Of a DNA stretch of 64,000 nt, positions 61,857 to 64,000 are shown in pieces. The DNA comes from Fasciola hepatica (Eukaryota > Platyhelminthes > Trematoda > Plagiorchiida > Fasciolidae). Where the stretch lies: assembly GCA_948099385.1 (NCBI GenBank), contig CANUEZ040000107.1, forward strand, positions 4,960,001-5,024,000, in the 5' to 3' direction. The notes under the pieces were generated by a model, which was not told where the DNA came from, made no database searches, and worked only from the letters and a program-made list of their open reading frames with translations. A program made the position numbers and the translations under genes. The stretch's first letter is position 1. Each line of letters starts with the position of its first letter.

Positions 61857-63095
61857 ATGGCCGAGAAATATACCAGTATTAGTTTGGGTGTTATGGATTC
61901 TCTAGATAATGCTAAGTTTACTAGTTCTGTCAGTGCTAGGTCATATATATCTGACCGCGATGAGTTTGACGATATTAGTACTCATAGAATGAGAGTGATA
62001 AAGTTAGAGAACGAGCTGCGGTTAGCCAGAAAGGAAGCAGAGCCTCTTACACAAGGAACTGGTCTCAGCGAGCCAGCAAAGAGTCCATGTAGTTCACGAT
62101 ATCAACATTTAAACGGCACTGTCATTAACGAATATGAACCCATGAGAAAGCCTGAAACTACCGAGGCTTTGGAATTCGATCTGCCGAGAGTGGAGCTGTC
62201 CTATTTCGACGGGCACCCCGAGCAATACTGTATATTCATGAAACAATTCGAAAATTTTGTTGAGTGCAAAGTTGCAGATCCTGATCAGAGGTTTTTGTAT
62301 TTATTACATTACTGTCGTGGGAGGGCCAAAAGGGCTATCGAAGGCTGCGCGATGCTTGATCCACCAATGGGGTACATCAGAGCAAGCAGAATCCTGAAAA
62401 ATTTGTTTGGACAACCATTCAAGGTGGCTAGAAGCCTGATTGGTGGTGTTTTATTGGAGGCAAAAAGGACTGAGGACAAGGCTGAATCACTGTCACATTT
62501 GGTGATAAAAATGCAGAATTGCAGTATAGCACTGGAGCACTTAGGATACCAGTCTGATCTGAATGCATTGCACACACAGGAATGCAGTGTCCGATATCTA
62601 CCTATTGATTTACAGAGCCGATGGGCAGAGGATGCTGAAAAAATAAACATGCTTGAGCGGGAATCTACGTTCAACGACTTGACGGAGTTCATAGGTCGTC
62701 AATCCCGTATCGCCAACAGCCGATTTGGACAAATCGTACGCGAAAGTTGCAGGCTGGCTCGAACGGAACCAACATCTCAAATTGTAGGGAAGGACTGTAA
62801 CCGAATCCACGCTTTGGCTAACATGCACACGATGATTCGAGAACCCGAGATGTCAACTGAATGCAAGCTATGCAACTCCCTGCATCGGTTACCAGATTGT
62901 CCGACCTTTCATGGGACGAGTGTACCCGACCGGTGGTGCGCAGTAAAAAAGATTGATTCATGCTTTATGTGTTTGAACAACTCTCATCGAGCCTCTGAAT
63001 GCAGCTTAAGGGTGAAATGTAACCGGGACGGATGCTTGGGTAACCAGCACTCGTTACTACTCGGCCCTCTCGACAATAGACCTTCAGCAGGATGA
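61857..63095 (+). CDS. gag: BEL/Pao retrotransposon Gag
   Basis: Intact 412-codon frame from ATG 61857. The central part is the BEL/Pao capsid region: LPRVELSYFDGHPEQYCIFM, QRFLYLLHYCRGRAKRAIEG, and LKNLFGQPFKVARSLI. It ends in a double cysteine-rich cluster (CKLCNSLHRLPDCPTF, CFMCLNNSHRASEC, CNRDGC), typical of this superfamily. Gag assembles the particle. The pol continues in the +1 frame; BEL/Pao elements usually have a single frame, so an indel near 63040-63090 is the likelier reason. Confidence 0.9.
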   Translation: MAEKYTSISLGVMDSLDNAKFTSSVSARSYISDRDEFDDISTHRMRVIKLENELRLARKEAEPLTQGTGLSEPAKSPCSSRYQHLNGTVINEYEPMRKPETTEALEFDLPRVELSYFDGHPEQYCIFMKQFENFVECKVADPDQRFLYLLHYCRGRAKRAIEGCAMLDPPMGYIRASRILKNLFGQPFKVARSLIGGVLLEAKRTEDKAESLSHLVIKMQNCSIALEHLGYQSDLNALHTQECSVRYLPIDLQSRWAEDAEKINMLERESTFNDLTEFIGRQSRIANSRFGQIVRESCRLARTEPTSQIVGKDCNRIHALANMHTMIREPEMSTECKLCNSLHRLPDCPTFHGTSVPDRWCAVKKIDSCFMCLNNSHRASECSLRVKCNRDGCLGNQHSLLLGPLDNRPSAG

Positions 63096-63549
63096 ACCCA
63101 GAATTGTCTGTTCAACGGGACATGATGATTTCAAACCTGCAGGATTAGGTATCGTACCTGTCGGCAGCGTGACACCTAAAGGATTGAGGAGGGTCAATGC
63201 ATTTTTGGACACGGGGTCGGATACCTCGCTGATTACTCGCGAGCTTGTAGAAAGCTGTGAACCAGTCGGCGAGCCTACCTCGCTCACTATCAGCACGATT
63301 GCAGGGGGTCATGTTGACAATTCTAAGAGGCTGACCCTGCAGTTAACGTCTCTATCTGATGAGGGGACCGTAGAAATTCTGGAAACTTTTGTAATAGACA
63401 GCTTGCCAATGAGACCAGTTGACTCTATTAGATCGATTGCCAAGAGATGGTCTCATCTCAGATATATAGCGTTCGAAGAAGTGTCTAGCCCGCACGTCGA
63501 TATACTAATTGGATGCAATGTACCAGAGGCCCATTGGGTGCTTGAATAG
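63060..63549 (+). CDS. pol: BEL/Pao aspartic protease
   Basis: The +1 frame from about 63060 reads DLQQDEPRIVCSTGHDD, then GLGIVPVGSVTPKGLRRVNA and the active site FLDTGSDTSLITREL. HVDILIGCNVPEAH near the end is the conserved ILIG box of Pao peptidases. A TAG (63547-63549) interrupts after WVLE. The Met at 63169 is only the first in frame. Confidence 0.85.
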
Positions 63550-64000
63550 AGCATAAGCAATCGAAAAGAACCATTCGCTATGCGAACGATACTTGGCTGG
63601 ACACTTCTCGGACCCCTGACGAACGAACTTTGACAACCTGCACCAATAAATTGCTTAACCGTTGCTGAGAGTAGTGCCTCTGTATAACACAATCACTTTT
63701 TCGATACCGAATCCAATGGTACATCTCAGGAAAGCGAAGTTCACTCAAAAGAAGATCAGTCGGTGCTTTCGATGGTTAATCCAAAGACGGGACGTCACAG
63801 TGGGCAACACAAAGTTGCTATACCCAAGAGACCACTGTCAAGTCATCTATAAAGAAATGGAAAAGTTGACCGGAGGCTTTTGAAATATCTCAAAAAAGGA
63901 CATGCTCGAGAAGCCCTGCTGAAAGTTGAACATCAGCTGGTCACCCAAAGCAGCTTGGAATTTGCCAACCCAGTAACAGTGTACAGTACCTGGGTGGAAC
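63550..64000 (+). pseudogene. pol: BEL/Pao pol, start of the RT region, cut by the window edge
   Basis: After the TAG the element continues with EPFAMRTILGWTLLGPL (about 63568-63620), the conserved bridge to RT. Later frames are shifted (LLKVEHQLVTQSSL, EFANPVTVYSTW), probably RT N-terminal sequence. RT, RNase H, integrase and the 3' LTR would be beyond 64000. Confidence 0.65.

Overview
The window looks like nuclear DNA of a flatworm, most likely a digenean trematode, although a cestode is not excluded. The evidence is a cathepsin L gene with a 39-bp first intron, a Ty3/gypsy element of the CsRn1 type (Gag with a Cys-His-Cys-Cys knuckle and a primer site close to tRNA-Trp), RTE-like and CR1-like LINEs, Penelope-like elements and a BEL/Pao element. 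The species call is inference.

Layout. 1-8.8 kb: a decayed plus-strand RTE-like LINE (A1), split by a block holding a Penelope-like element with an inverted partial copy of itself. 9.37-12.13 kb: the one convincing host gene, an apparently intact three-exon cathepsin L on the minus strand. 12.7-13.65 kb: a LINE ORF1 relic. 13.7-16.8 kb: a minus-strand gypsy relic. 17.2-25.0 kb: a minus-strand LINE (A2) split by a nearly complete CsRn1-like element (17489-23075, duplication AACCT). 25.9-28.93 kb: an RTE-like LINE (B). 28.93-33.73 kb: a third minus-strand A-type LINE (A3) split by an old, compact gypsy element (29829-33589, duplication CAAAC). 33.7-38 kb: mostly unassigned, with one possible exon and a LINE relic. 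38-47.25 kb: a minus-strand CR1/Jockey-like LINE split by a composite three-LTR gypsy element (40756-45878, duplication ATAT). 47.25-52.93 kb: Penelope fragments in opposite orientations on either side of a second, gag-deleted CsRn1-like copy. 54-60.75 kb: a LINE relic, then a nearly full-length young CR1-like LINE. 61.86-64 kb: the 5' half of a BEL/Pao element, cut by the window edge.

How it fits together. The region is a layered deposit of retroelements around a single protease gene. Three LTR elements sit inside older LINEs with visible target-site duplications, which orders the events. The most striking functional signal is at the gag/pro overlap of the CsRn1-like element: a slippery heptamer GGGAAAC in exact gag phase, a 5-nt spacer and a perfect GC-rich hairpin, which is the layout of a -1 programmed frameshift site. 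All calls come from reading the sequence; no alignment or database search was run.
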